64,000 bases of DNA from UBA935 sp031556725. GTDB taxonomy: Bacteria > Bacillota > Clostridia > Lachnospirales > Lachnospiraceae. Positions 40,174-49,328 of this stretch are shown piece by piece (within the stretch, counting starts at the first letter, position 1; every line of letters starts with the position of its first letter). A program made the translations under genes and the position numbers. The notes beneath the pieces are model-generated. The model was not told the origin of the DNA, did no database searches, and saw only the letters and a program-made list of their open reading frames with translations. Where the stretch lies: NCBI GenBank assembly GCA_031556725.1, contig JAVBSL010000020.1, positions 49,609 through 113,608 on the forward strand, given 5' to 3'.

Positions 40174-40842
40174 ATGGAAATAATAAAAACAGATCAAGTC
40201 AGTTATTCCTACCGAACCAAATATCAAACCATTCAAGCGGTAAAAAGTGTTTCCTGCAGCTTCGAAGCAGCAACCATGTATGCCGTTATTGGGGAGTCGG
40301 GGAGCGGCAAAAGCACGCTGTTATCATTGTTAGCCGGCCTGGATTTGCCCACGGAAGGCAGTATATTGGTAGAAAACGTAGACATGAAGGTACTGGACCG
40401 GGATAAATACCGCTGTAATACCGCTTCCGTGGTATACCAGTCCTTTAACCTTTTTCCCTTGCTGACCGCTTTGGAAAATGTAATGTATCCCATGGAACTA
40501 AAGGGTATCAAAAGAAAAGAAGCAGCTGTGATGGCCAGGGAACTGATTTCCCGTGTAGGCTTGCCGGATCGGATATTTCGTCAGTTCCCGCAAATGATGA
40601 GCGGCGGAGAACAGCAGCGGATCGCCATTGCCAGAGCCCTGGCAGCCGGCGGTAAAATCCTGCTGGCGGATGAACCGACCGGGAATCTGGATTCGGAAAA
40701 TGAAAAGAATGTTGTGGAACTGCTTAAAATGTCAGCCCATGAAAGAGGTTATACGGTGATTGTAATTACCCATAATCCGGAGGTGGCCAAAGAAGCAGAT
40801 GCTGTCTACCGAATGAAAGACGGCCGGATGGTTAGCTTATGA
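40174..40842 (+). CDS. ABC transporter ATP-binding protein (MacB/LolD-type)
   Basis: A 222-aa ATPase: Walker A GESGSGKSTLLSL, Q-loop in VYQSFNLFPLLTA, signature MSGGEQQRIAIARAL, Walker B ILLADEPTGNLD, and switch His in VIVITHNPEV. It lies between two FtsX-type permease genes, so the complex may be a heterodimer. The ATG at 40174 follows GGGAGAGAGAA. Probably controlled by the ECF sigma factor at the head of the operon. Confidence 0.92.
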   Translation: MEIIKTDQVSYSYRTKYQTIQAVKSVSCSFEAATMYAVIGESGSGKSTLLSLLAGLDLPTEGSILVENVDMKVLDRDKYRCNTASVVYQSFNLFPLLTALENVMYPMELKGIKRKEAAVMARELISRVGLPDRIFRQFPQMMSGGEQQRIAIARALAAGGKILLADEPTGNLDSENEKNVVELLKMSAHERGYTVIVITHNPEVAKEADAVYRMKDGRMVSL

Positions 40843-42671
40843 TGACGAGAAACAGCCTCCGCCAGCTGTGGCGGATACCGATAAAAACCGCATTATTTTT
40901 TCTGCTTTTAACTTTTTCCACCATGATGGTATGTATTGGCGGGAATCTGTGGAGTATTTGCGCCCAAAATATGGAGCGTTTTGAAGATATTTTCTCCACC
41001 ATCGGAACGGTGGAGCAGATGCCGGAGAAGATAGAGCAGAAAAAAGTTTGGAGTGCCGAAACAAAGGACTATATGTATGGCAATAGAAAGGTTTATGGTG
41101 AATCGGTACCCCTTTCGGTGCTTGATTTTCCTGATGCCGGGTATCTTAGCGGCCCGGAGCATCGGGCTTTTTACAATGCTTATGTACCGGAACTTAAGAT
41201 TATCGATGACACTGCGGGACGGAGTAATTATATAGTTGCAGAGGCCTCACCGGTGGAAGACTGTATTCCCGATGGCCCGGTAAAGATGGAAGTGAAAAAT
41301 GTACTGTTCAGTTATTATCCGTTAAATACCCAGTATTTTTATTATTGCGATCACAATAATGAACACCCGGAAAAAATGTTTGCGGATCAAACTTATATAA
41401 TGGATTTGGGAGAGTCTGCCCCGCATAACTGGCAGATGGATAATACCAGTCCCCACGAGTATGTGCCCCTTCAGGGGCCAGCCTCAAGCCAGGCGGCAGC
41501 GGATGGTACCCGGCTGCCCACTGCGTTGCCTGGGAATCCGGTTGAAGTGATCGGTACGGATTTTTATGCTGCCGGCTATGATCAAATGTGGCAGGCACTG
41601 GCCAGGGAACGGGAAATGATGTTTCATACCATCCCGGTAACAGCCACAGAAAATATCGGATTGATGATGCCTTTTTATGCAGGAGATGCCTATGTGGCAG
41701 ATGGAAATGAATTTACCAAAGAGGACTATGATAACGGCAATAAGGTATGTCTGATATCGTGGAAGTTTGCCAGACGCAATCAACTGTCGGTGGGGGATAA
41801 GCTGCCCCTTTCTCTGCGCCTGGCTAATTATGCACAATCAGCCAATGTGGGATGGTGGGGCGGTTACGGTCCGTTAAATACAGCGGGTGAGAATTATTTC
41901 CCTTTTGAAGAGAGTGATTATATTATCCAGGGTATCTATCAGCTTTCCCCCGGAGCTTCTAAGGATAGAAGCTACCGCTTGCAGGAGAATGAAGTGATAA
42001 TTCCCCGGGCTTCCATAAAAAACAGCGATGCAAATCATATCGCTGTACATGGCCCCATGAAAGGCTATACCACATCCTTTCAGATTCCCAACGGCAGTAT
42101 TGACCGGTATTTGGAGGAATGGGCGAAACAGGGGATTGACAATCTGGAATTTCATTTTTATGACAAGGGATATTCCTATCTGGAAAGCGGCCTGAAGAAT
42201 ATGAAGAAAATGGCCTACATCCTGTTGTTGGCAGGAATAATTACCGCCCTTTTGATTGTCATTTTCTTCAGTAATATGTTTATTACCAGACAAAAAAAGC
42301 GAACGGCTATTGAGCGCTCGCTTGGGGCTGGCCGGAAGCAATGCATCTATTCTCTTTTAATCGGAATCGTGCTGATTGCCGGTTTGGGAAGCATAGCCGG
42401 AAGTGCGGCGGGCTATTTTCTGACCGGCAAAGTGGCAGAGGGGATGGGGAATATCGTTCATTATGATACCACCTACAGCAACGGACTGCTGGGAATCAAG
42501 ACCAGTCAGGAAGGAGAAGACGTTTCCATTGATACCACAGCAGTCAGTATGGCCGTTACAGTTCTGGCGGGCAGCGGCGTTCTTCTGCTGACAATCGGAA
42601 TATCCCTGGCTGGAATACACCGGAACCTGAAAAATGAACCGCTTATTTTATTAAGCAGCAAGGATGAATGA
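40839..42671 (+). CDS. FtsX-type ABC transporter permease (large)
   Basis: A 610-aa permease with a helix near residues 15-38, an outside domain of about 420 residues and three final helices (about 465-490, 510-535, 570-592); the loop TAIERSLGAGRKQCIYSLL is the FtsX motif. The outside domain is rich in Tyr, Asp and Pro and has no relative that I can name. It overlaps the ATPase gene by 4 nt. Being paired with a smaller permease and an ECF/anti-sigma pair, it may sense or export an envelope-active compound. Confidence 0.85.
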   Translation: MMTRNSLRQLWRIPIKTALFFLLLTFSTMMVCIGGNLWSICAQNMERFEDIFSTIGTVEQMPEKIEQKKVWSAETKDYMYGNRKVYGESVPLSVLDFPDAGYLSGPEHRAFYNAYVPELKIIDDTAGRSNYIVAEASPVEDCIPDGPVKMEVKNVLFSYYPLNTQYFYYCDHNNEHPEKMFADQTYIMDLGESAPHNWQMDNTSPHEYVPLQGPASSQAAADGTRLPTALPGNPVEVIGTDFYAAGYDQMWQALAREREMMFHTIPVTATENIGLMMPFYAGDAYVADGNEFTKEDYDNGNKVCLISWKFARRNQLSVGDKLPLSLRLANYAQSANVGWWGGYGPLNTAGENYFPFEESDYIIQGIYQLSPGASKDRSYRLQENEVIIPRASIKNSDANHIAVHGPMKGYTTSFQIPNGSIDRYLEEWAKQGIDNLEFHFYDKGYSYLESGLKNMKKMAYILLLAGIITALLIVIFFSNMFITRQKKRTAIERSLGAGRKQCIYSLLIGIVLIAGLGSIAGSAAGYFLTGKVAEGMGNIVHYDTTYSNGLLGIKTSQEGEDVSIDTTAVSMAVTVLAGSGVLLLTIGISLAGIHRNLKNEPLILLSSKDE

Positions 42672-42681
42672 CTGCCGGAAC

Positions 42682-43956
42682 CTATTTATAAATTGTAAAT
42701 ACATCATATAGCTCATCCGCTCCGGTATCGGAAATCATAAAGGTCTCAAATGTAAGAGCCTTATTGGAAACAGTTACACCTGTATACATTGGCTTATATG
42801 GCTGTCCGTATTTCAGCGGATTAAAAAAGTAAGGCCCCGCAGCTAAATCATGAAATTTACCTCCGGCAGTATTATTTAACAAATAAAGAGTTCCCTGACC
42901 TTTATGAACCGCTTGGCTGCCGGCGTCCAGAGCTCCGGCAGTCTGTCCTTGATATAAAAAGGCTCTGGTGAAAACATGATCATGTCCCTGTAATACCGCA
43001 TCAATAGATAATTCATCAAAAACAGGCACCAATTTACTCCGAATCGCAGTGCTTTCCTGATTATTATAGTGCAAACCCACACTATAAGGTCCTTTATGCA
43101 AAACAACAATATTCCACTTCTTCTTACTGTTTCGTACTTCTTCCCGCAGCCATCCAATCTGGTCGTCTAATGCCGTTTCCGTTGAAAGCATCATGAAATG
43201 AACATCTCCGCAGTTAAATGAGTACATATAATTCGGCAAAGCCGGATTGGGATTTTGCGGAAAATAAAAATGACTGGAAAAGGAATTAGGCGATGGATTT
43301 CCATCATGGTTTCCAATAACCGGCGCAAGTGTATAGGTGGATGCAAGCATATTACCGGATTGGAAGAAGGAATCCCATTGATTTTCGGCACCTCCCTGTG
43401 CTACCATATCCCCGGCCAGGACGACGAATTTAGCATTAGGAAATCTCTGGGCAGCATGTTCGCTGGTTCTCTGCCAAGCCCAAAATCTATCGGCAGTACT
43501 ACCTTGTGGATCGGTCATATAGAGAAAAGAATAATTTCCTTTCGTGGTTTCGGTAACAAAAGACCGGACATTACTCCAATTTTCAGGACTTCCATCACCA
43601 CATTGATAATAATATTTAGTATCCGCTTTCAGGCCGGTTACGCTTACCCGATGTGTGACATACTGCACCTCGGTTGTCTCGCCCTGATCATTTATCTGAT
43701 AGCCATATTTCATCACGCTGTCTCCGTTGATAACTTGGACAGTGTTGGTTTTATCCCACACCTTCAGAACCGTAGCAGTTAAATCCGAGCCTTTGGTAAT
43801 CCAGTTGATATTTCTTCCGATAGAAGAATTGTTAGAAAAGGTAACAGAAATATCAATGGGCTGCAAAGAAGTATCGGCACCAAATACAATTTGCGGCGGA
43901 AGTGCCATAAGGATGATCAGAGCCATGGTTAAAATTGTTTTTGATATTTTTTTCAT
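42682..43956 (-). CDS. Secreted purple-acid-phosphatase-type metallophosphoesterase
   Basis: A 424-aa exported phosphoesterase. Signal peptide MKKISKTILTMALIILMALPP..., then an N-terminal fibronectin-like domain (SVTGLKADTKYYYQCGD) and a two-metal catalytic domain with the five family motifs: YMTDPQG, VLAGDMVAQGG, IGNHDG, VVLHKGPYS and VLQGHDHVFTR. This is the layout of purple acid phosphatases; it would release phosphate from organic esters outside the cell. ATG follows GGGGGGACAAT. The gene end lies 10 nt from the end of the convergent large permease gene. Confidence 0.9.
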   Translation of the reverse strand: MKKISKTILTMALIILMALPPQIVFGADTSLQPIDISVTFSNNSSIGRNINWITKGSDLTATVLKVWDKTNTVQVINGDSVMKYGYQINDQGETTEVQYVTHRVSVTGLKADTKYYYQCGDGSPENWSNVRSFVTETTKGNYSFLYMTDPQGSTADRFWAWQRTSEHAAQRFPNAKFVVLAGDMVAQGGAENQWDSFFQSGNMLASTYTLAPVIGNHDGNPSPNSFSSHFYFPQNPNPALPNYMYSFNCGDVHFMMLSTETALDDQIGWLREEVRNSKKKWNIVVLHKGPYSVGLHYNNQESTAIRSKLVPVFDELSIDAVLQGHDHVFTRAFLYQGQTAGALDAGSQAVHKGQGTLYLLNNTAGGKFHDLAAGPYFFNPLKYGQPYKPMYTGVTVSNKALTFETFMISDTGADELYDVFTIYK

Positions 43957-44081
43957 TATTGTCCCCCCCTAACATTTTGATAGTAATATTCTATCATTGT
44001 TTGCATATTCAAGCAATGTGCTTTCACAGCTATTATGGAAGACGAAACAGGTGTGAATGCATGATAATAATTTATTAATGA

Positions 44082-44140
44082 TTGACAAAGTTTATTTATC
44101 AGTATATTATATCAGTGTGATATATTGTACTGATATAATA
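44082..44140 (+). promoter_or_regulatory. Strong promoter with palindromic operator (probable PadR site)
   Basis: TTGACA (44082-44087), 17 bp, TATTAT (44105-44110) is near-consensus. A perfect 12-bp inverted repeat, TATTATATCAGT (44105-44116) and ACTGATATAATA (44129-44140), starts exactly at the -10 box and covers the start site. The operon includes a PadR regulator, the probable repressor. Confidence 0.78.
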
Positions 44141-44156
44141 ATGGAGGAGATACTTT

Positions 44157-44882
44157 GTGAATAGACAACAAATCAGGAAACTGTTATTATTAATATCATT
44201 ATTATTATTTCCGGTTACAATGTGGTATTTTTCACCGGCAATTATTTCTATGGCAATGCTGGAGCATATCATGAACGGCAGCTTTTTCGTGTTCCTGGCG
44301 ATGTTTGTGTTGTCAACATTCTTGGGCAGGATCTTTTGCGGATATCTGTGCCCGGCAGGGGGATTACAGGAATGCGCAGTGGCGGTGAACAACAAACCGG
44401 CCAGACAGGGAAAGAGAGATATTATTAAATACGTGATTTGGATTATCTGGGTCATAATGCTGATCGTATTGTTTATCATGGGAAAAAATGATGTGACAAC
44501 TGACTTCTTTTATATGACCGATCACGGGGTATCGGTTACGGAAGTTTATAATTATGTGATTTACTATGGTGTGGTTTTTCTGCTGCTTTGTCCCGCACTC
44601 ATTCATGGCAGAAGGGCATCCTGCCATTACATATGTTGGATGGCACCATTTATGGTAATTGGTGAAAAAATCGGACGGACGCTGCATATTCCCCAACTGA
44701 CAATCCTGGCTGAGAAGGAAAAATGTGTGTCTTGCCGTCAATGTACAAATGTATGTCCCATGGGGCTTGAAGTGGAAGAAATGGTTACAAAGCAGGGAAG
44801 CTGTGTCAGCACGGAATGCATTCAATGCGGTATGTGCGTAGACAACTGCCCGAAAAAAGTACTGAGGTATGCAATGAAATAA
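44157..44882 (+). CDS. Membrane 4Fe-4S protein, NapH/NosR-like polyferredoxin
   Basis: A 241-aa electron-transfer protein with four to five membrane helices, the conserved membrane motif CGYLCPAGG (about 61-69), and a C-terminal double ferredoxin: CVSCRQCTNVCP and CIQCGMCVDNCP, binding two 4Fe-4S clusters. It resembles NapH and related quinol- or flavin-linked proteins. The start is GTG at 44157 after GGAGGAGATACTTT. A flavodoxin gene follows after 26 nt, which may be its redox partner, and then the PadR gene. Confidence 0.86.
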   Translation: MNRQQIRKLLLLISLLLFPVTMWYFSPAIISMAMLEHIMNGSFFVFLAMFVLSTFLGRIFCGYLCPAGGLQECAVAVNNKPARQGKRDIIKYVIWIIWVIMLIVLFIMGKNDVTTDFFYMTDHGVSVTEVYNYVIYYGVVFLLLCPALIHGRRASCHYICWMAPFMVIGEKIGRTLHIPQLTILAEKEKCVSCRQCTNVCPMGLEVEEMVTKQGSCVSTECIQCGMCVDNCPKKVLRYAMK

Positions 44883-44908
44883 GTTAAGTAAAACAGGAGG
44901 TGCATCGC

Positions 44909-45403
44909 ATGAAAATAATAGTGGTTTATTATTCTCTGGATGGAAATACCAAAATAGCAGCAGAACAAATTGCCGGAGAGTTGAAGGCGGATATTTTACG
45001 GTTAGATACGGTAAAGAAAATATCAGCGGGAGTACCGGGAAAGTTCGCAGTAGGGGGAATGCAGGCAGTTTTCGGAATATGTCCCAAACTGGAAGCAATC
45101 ACAATTCCGGTTGATCAATATGACAGAATCATTATCGGAACTCCGGTTTGGGCCGGGAAATGTGCCCCGGCAATCAGCAGTTTTCTCAAATACTGTCGTA
45201 TTAATGGAAATCTGCAGGAAAAAGTGCAGGACGTATTCACTTGCAGTGGCGGCGGGGACAACAAAAACTGTATTGCCGGCCTGGCCAAAAAGCTTCCTAA
45301 TTTAAAGAATAATCTGGCACTGGCGGATCGAAACAATCAATTTGCTTCGGCAAATGAACAAAAATTGAAAACGTTCATCGAGGAAATCGGAAATGGCCAA
45401 TGA
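44909..45403 (+). CDS. Flavodoxin-family protein
   Basis: A 164-aa FMN protein: the phosphate loop YYSLDGNTKIAA at residues 7-18, and the flavin-side loops IIGTPVWAGKCAPAI and FTCSGGGDNK. It is close to the flavodoxin_4/NAD(P)H-independent group used as small electron carriers. The ATG at 44909 follows AGGAGGTGCATCGC. It lies between the polyferredoxin and PadR genes, overlapping the latter by 11 nt. Confidence 0.88.
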   Translation: MKIIVVYYSLDGNTKIAAEQIAGELKADILRLDTVKKISAGVPGKFAVGGMQAVFGICPKLEAITIPVDQYDRIIIGTPVWAGKCAPAISSFLKYCRINGNLQEKVQDVFTCSGGGDNKNCIAGLAKKLPNLKNNLALADRNNQFASANEQKLKTFIEEIGNGQ

Positions 45404-45929
45404 AAAGCGAATGGATCAGGTTATCCTTGGCTTTCTCAGCCATGAACCAATGACCGGATATGAGATAAAAAAAAGAATTGATACGACCCTCCATTATTTT
45501 TGGAGCGGAAGCTACGGCAGTATTTATCCGACCCTGAACGAACTGGAAAAAGGCGGACTGGTAACCCAGGAAACTGCCGGCGAGGGCGGTCGGAAAAAGC
45601 TGATTTATTCGATTACCGATGAGGGCCGCAGTAAACTTAAGGAGTGGCTGAAGAATCCGGTTGTAAAAGATGAGCTGCGATATGAAACGCTGCTGAAGTT
45701 GTTCTTTGGCAAGGAAATCGGTAAGGAAGGAACACTGCAACATATCCGGAATTTTGAAGATCATATCCGCACAGAACTTCCGTATCTGGAAATGTGCGTA
45801 GCCCGGCTGGCAGAAATCCAGGACGAAGAAGATCATAAATACTATTTGTTGACAGCAAAATTCGGCGTAGAAACCTACAAGGGCTATTTAAAATGGTGTG
45901 AAGAAGCAAAGCAAATATTAAGTCCATAG
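45393..45929 (+). CDS. PadR-family transcriptional regulator
   Basis: A 178-aa regulator: N-terminal winged helix with the PadR signature GFLSHEPMTGYEIKKRI ... FWSGSYGSIYPTLNELEKGGLV and wing KKLIYSITDEGRSKL, and a Vir-like C-terminal helical dimer domain. It overlaps the flavodoxin gene by 11 nt, so it is made with its presumed targets, fitting autorepression at the palindrome 44105-44140. PadR proteins often respond to phenolic compounds, but the ligand here is unknown. Confidence 0.9.
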   Translation: MANEKRMDQVILGFLSHEPMTGYEIKKRIDTTLHYFWSGSYGSIYPTLNELEKGGLVTQETAGEGGRKKLIYSITDEGRSKLKEWLKNPVVKDELRYETLLKLFFGKEIGKEGTLQHIRNFEDHIRTELPYLEMCVARLAEIQDEEDHKYYLLTAKFGVETYKGYLKWCEEAKQILSP

Positions 45930-45945
45930 CAAAGGAATCTAAATT

Positions 45946-46764
45946 ATGTTTAAAATAGGTGAATTTTCTAAATTAACCCAGGTTTCTATCCGAATGCTGC
46001 GGTATTATGATGAAACCGGTTTGCTGAAACCGGCTCAAACCGATAAATTTACCAGTTACCGATTATATACCGCCGAACAGATTCCGGTTTTAAATAAAAT
46101 TATCTTTCTGCGTAATCTGGGGTTTAACGTTTCGGAAATTGCCGTTGCCCTTAAATCATGGGAAGATGAAATTATTGATGGGATGCTGGAAAACAAACGG
46201 ACGGAGATTGAAAAGACAATAAAGGAGGAAAAAGAGAAGCTGTTGGCCATTGAACTGGCCAGGAAGGATATCCGTCAGAAAAAAATAACCGTTAATTATA
46301 ATGTTGCCATTAAGTCTATTCCCGGTTATCAGGTTTTATCTTTAAGGCAGACCGTTCCCGATTATTTTGCCGAAGGACAAATGTGGAAAGCGATGTCAAA
46401 CTTTGCGGATGAAAATCATATTTCGATTTCAAATGATACATTCACGATATATCATGACACCGATTATCGGGAGAAGGATATAGATATTGAAGTATGCGCG
46501 CCGGTCACCCAAATGAGTGAAAATAAAGATGAATTCACTTTTCGGAATATCGAACCGGTTCCCATTATGGCTTATACAATGGTATACGGTCCTTTTGAAA
46601 ATATTGCGGAGGCCTTCTATACCTTTGCCAATTGGCTGGAGGAACATAATCAATATAAAATGACCGGACTGGATCGCCAGATTGTTCACCGAGGGCCGTG
46701 GAATGAAGAAGATCCCGAAAAATACCTGACTGAGATCCAAATTCCGTTGGAAAAAAGAGAGTGA
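45946..46764 (+). CDS. MerR-family regulator with GyrI-like effector domain
   Basis: A 272-aa activator: MerR domain at 1-70 (FSKLTQVSIRMLRYYDETGLLKP, wing TSYRLYTAEQ), coiled coil to about 115, and an effector-binding domain (IKSIPGYQVLSLRQTVPDYF ... YTMVYGPFENIAEAF). It lies 16 nt after the PadR gene. A MerR-type promoter with 19-bp spacer follows immediately (46775-46805) and drives a damaged trmO gene, so this regulator's nearest target seems to have died. Other targets are unknown. Confidence 0.88.
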   Translation: MFKIGEFSKLTQVSIRMLRYYDETGLLKPAQTDKFTSYRLYTAEQIPVLNKIIFLRNLGFNVSEIAVALKSWEDEIIDGMLENKRTEIEKTIKEEKEKLLAIELARKDIRQKKITVNYNVAIKSIPGYQVLSLRQTVPDYFAEGQMWKAMSNFADENHISISNDTFTIYHDTDYREKDIDIEVCAPVTQMSENKDEFTFRNIEPVPIMAYTMVYGPFENIAEAFYTFANWLEEHNQYKMTGLDRQIVHRGPWNEEDPEKYLTEIQIPLEKRE

Positions 46765-46774
46765 AATTTTACTG

Positions 46775-46805
46775 TTGACTCTCACATGGTGTCAGGGTCT
46801 ACACT
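46775..46805 (+). promoter_or_regulatory. MerR-type promoter with 19-bp spacer before the trmO remnant
   Basis: TTGACT (46775-46780), spacer CTCACATGGTGTCAGGGTC of 19 bp, TACACT (46800-46805). The TTGACxCT...AGGGTCTACACT arrangement is the classic BmrR/TipA-like MerR target and is intact. Confidence 0.85.
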
Positions 46806-46841
46806 GAACTTGCAGAAAATAATCAGATGGAGGAAAAAAGT

Positions 46842-47089
46842 ATGCAAGATTTTCAAGTAACCCCATTGCGCTGACAGCAGTGGAAGTCCTTCATATCGAC
46901 TATGAAGCGGGTGTCATCCAAATCCCCTATATTGATGCCAACGATGGCACACCGGTACTTGATATCAAACCGTATACCCCCAGTCTTGACCGGGTGGAAG
47001 CTCCGAAAGTACCGGAATGGTGCGCCCATTGGCCGATGAGTGTGGAAGCATCGGGAGAATTTGATTGGGAAAATGAATTTAATTTTTAG
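46842..47089 (+). pseudogene. trmO: Internally deleted trmO (tsaA) gene
   Basis: TrmO methylates N6-threonylcarbamoyl-adenosine in tRNA. The ATG at 46842, after GGAGGAAAAAAG, opens MQDFQV like the start of TrmO, but the frame stops after ten codons. Another frame, from about 46858, resumes with NPIALTAVEVL, DANDGTPVLDIKPYTPSLDRV and WCAHWPMSVEASGEFDWENEFNF, the conserved C-terminal half. The roughly 80 residues between (SAM-binding part) are absent, and the join is out of frame. One internal deletion explains this. The promoter and ribosome site remain good. Confidence 0.85.
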
Positions 47090-47216
47090 GATTATGTAGC
47101 CATAATAGAAAATGAAGCATATTTCTTCGGAAGTGTGCTTTTTTCTTATATACAAATATGGTAAGATAAAAAGAACAAAAAGAAAGCAAAGGATAGTAAA
47201 GGAGCCGTATAATATA

Positions 47217-48314
47217 ATGAAAAAAATAAAGAAAATAGTTAAGATGTTAGCATTAGGAGCACTTTTTTTGATAATTTTATTTGTTATCATAGTTGCTGTT
47301 GGCAAATTGATCAGTTCTCAAAAATATAAGATTCATTCAGAAGCGGGTGTTCAGATATCTGATTATGTAACGATTGGCGGGATTGAGCAGTATATACAGA
47401 TCCGTGGACAAAATACGGAAAATCCGGCAATTATTGTGTTGCATGGTGGTCCCGGAAGCAATATGGCTTACTATTCCTATTACTGGCAAACCGATTTGGA
47501 AGAAAACTTCACTATTGTACATTGGGATCAGCGCGGATGTGGAAATACATATTATCATAATAAAGGAAAAGCCCAAAAACCTACTTTAGATTTGCTGTTA
47601 TCGGATTTAGATGAACTGGTAGATTATGTTTGCACTGAGTATGACCAGGAGAAAGTAATCATCATGGGCCATTCATGGGGAACAGTACTTGGCGGTATCT
47701 ATGTTGGCCAGCATCCTGAGAAGGTGTCACAGTATGTTGCTGTCGGGCAGATGGTAAGCGCCTGGGATGGTGAAGAAAAAGCAGTTAACGAAGCAATCCG
47801 TTTGGCCAATGAAGCCAATGAAGCTTTAGTTGCAGAAGAAATCGAGGCGAAGTTTCAACAGATAAAGAGTGCCGGCAATATAGATATGACTGCGTTTATG
47901 AATCTCAGAGGGGTAACCGGAGCTTATCTGCCAACCGGCGATAATATGTCTGCTATGAGGCAAATCAGTATGGGATTATTTTCCCCCAATATGACATTTA
48001 ATGATTTGCGATGGTTTTTGTTACCTATGACTAACTTTGAAAAATTCATGGAACCAAATAGTGAACTGTGTGATACTCTTTTTTCTGAGAGCGGTTTATC
48101 AATGTATGATTATACAACCTGCTATGAAGTCCCCATAACATTTATTACGGGAGATTGTGATTGGATAACGCCGTTTGTCAATGTTGAGGAATACATGAAT
48201 GTAATCTCAGCTCCACAGAAGAAACTAATCTATATAGAAAATGCCGGACACACGCCATTTTTGGATAAACCCGAGGAGTTTTCGGATGCGGTACAAAGGT
48301 CATTGCAACAATAA
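47217..48314 (+). CDS. Membrane-anchored alpha/beta hydrolase, proline iminopeptidase-like
   Basis: A 365-aa hydrolase with one N-terminal membrane helix (about residues 8-30), so the catalytic domain is outside. Oxyanion loop LHGGPGSNMAYYS, the motif HWDQRGCGNT, nucleophile Ser in IMGHSWGTVLGG, acid in GDCDWITPF and His in NAGHTPF follow the proline iminopeptidase subfamily. Start ATG at 47217 follows AAAGGAGCCGTATAATAT; the longer frame from 47112 lacks a good site. It is unclear whether it cleaves peptides or esters. It stands alone after the trmO remnant. Confidence 0.85.
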   Translation: MKKIKKIVKMLALGALFLIILFVIIVAVGKLISSQKYKIHSEAGVQISDYVTIGGIEQYIQIRGQNTENPAIIVLHGGPGSNMAYYSYYWQTDLEENFTIVHWDQRGCGNTYYHNKGKAQKPTLDLLLSDLDELVDYVCTEYDQEKVIIMGHSWGTVLGGIYVGQHPEKVSQYVAVGQMVSAWDGEEKAVNEAIRLANEANEALVAEEIEAKFQQIKSAGNIDMTAFMNLRGVTGAYLPTGDNMSAMRQISMGLFSPNMTFNDLRWFLLPMTNFEKFMEPNSELCDTLFSESGLSMYDYTTCYEVPITFITGDCDWITPFVNVEEYMNVISAPQKKLIYIENAGHTPFLDKPEEFSDAVQRSLQQ

Positions 48315-48341
48315 AAAAAATATTTCGGAGGAAATAAATGT

Positions 48342-49328
48342 ATGCCGGTTAGTTTGACGAAAAATAAGATGAATGAAGAAGAATTGCAACAAATCATAGC
48401 CCATGCATTTTCGGAAAGGGAAGTGCAAAGTGTTACAGAATTAACCGAAGGTTTTTTTAATGTGGCGTATGAGGTTACCTTTGCGGATGGGGAAGCGATG
48501 ATATTAAAAATTGCCCCGCCTCCGGCAAGTGAGATTATGACCCATGAAATCAATATTATGTTCAGTGAGGTGGAATCCATGCGGATGGCCGCTCATTATC
48601 CGGAAATCCCGGTGGCAGATGTGGTTTATTATGATAATAGTCACACACTATGTAACTCTGATTACTTTTTTATGAAGAAATTAGAAGGAAAAAGTTTATC
48701 TTCCTGTAGTGAGGAACTGTCAGATTCACAGAATGAAGACATTCAGAAAAAGATTGGTGAGATTACCGCCTGTCTGAACCGAATTAAGGGAGAGCGGTTT
48801 GGGTATTACGGACAGCCGGAAAAACAGGGTGAGGATTGGTATACTGTTTTCCGGAGTATTCTGGCAGACACCTTCGCTGATGCCAAGCGGAAGGGCATCG
48901 ATCTTAAGATAGAAAAGGAAAGACTTTTTGCACTGTTAGAACAACAAAAATGTGCATTTACAGAGGTAATAAAGCCGTCTTTTGTGCATTGGGATCTGTG
49001 GGCAGGCAATGTCTTTGTGAAGCGGGAACAGGTAACCGGAATCATTGACTTTGAGCGATGCTTATGGGGGGATCCGCTGATGGAGGTGGGCTTCCGAACC
49101 TATGACTTGAAATCGTCCTTTTTAGAAGGATATGGCATTGAGGAATTTACCGAAAATCAAAAAATCCGGTCAAAATGGTATGATATCTACTTATTTTTAA
49201 TATGGTCCCTGGAATGTGATTACAGACAGTATGACAGCAGGGATTTATATCATTACGGAACTACCATGCTGAATAACTGGCTTAATCAAATAGAGGCAGA
49301 GTTAAAGGGAGGAGCAGAAGGTGTTTAA
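48342..49328 (+). CDS. APH-family phosphotransferase
   Basis: A 328-aa kinase-fold protein of the aminoglycoside phosphotransferase/choline kinase clan. A glycine-loop equivalent is TEGFFNVAYEV, the ATP Lys is in MILKIAP, the catalytic loop is FVHWDLWAGNVFV (Brenner motif HxDxxxxN) and the metal Asp is in GIIDFERCLWGDP. Substrate cannot be told: such genes are more often metabolic small-molecule kinases than drug resistance. Start follows CGGAGGAAATAAATGT. It overlaps the nitrilase-family gene by 8 nt, so the two may act in one pathway. Confidence 0.84.
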   Translation: MPVSLTKNKMNEEELQQIIAHAFSEREVQSVTELTEGFFNVAYEVTFADGEAMILKIAPPPASEIMTHEINIMFSEVESMRMAAHYPEIPVADVVYYDNSHTLCNSDYFFMKKLEGKSLSSCSEELSDSQNEDIQKKIGEITACLNRIKGERFGYYGQPEKQGEDWYTVFRSILADTFADAKRKGIDLKIEKERLFALLEQQKCAFTEVIKPSFVHWDLWAGNVFVKREQVTGIIDFERCLWGDPLMEVGFRTYDLKSSFLEGYGIEEFTENQKIRSKWYDIYLFLIWSLECDYRQYDSRDLYHYGTTMLNNWLNQIEAELKGGAEGV

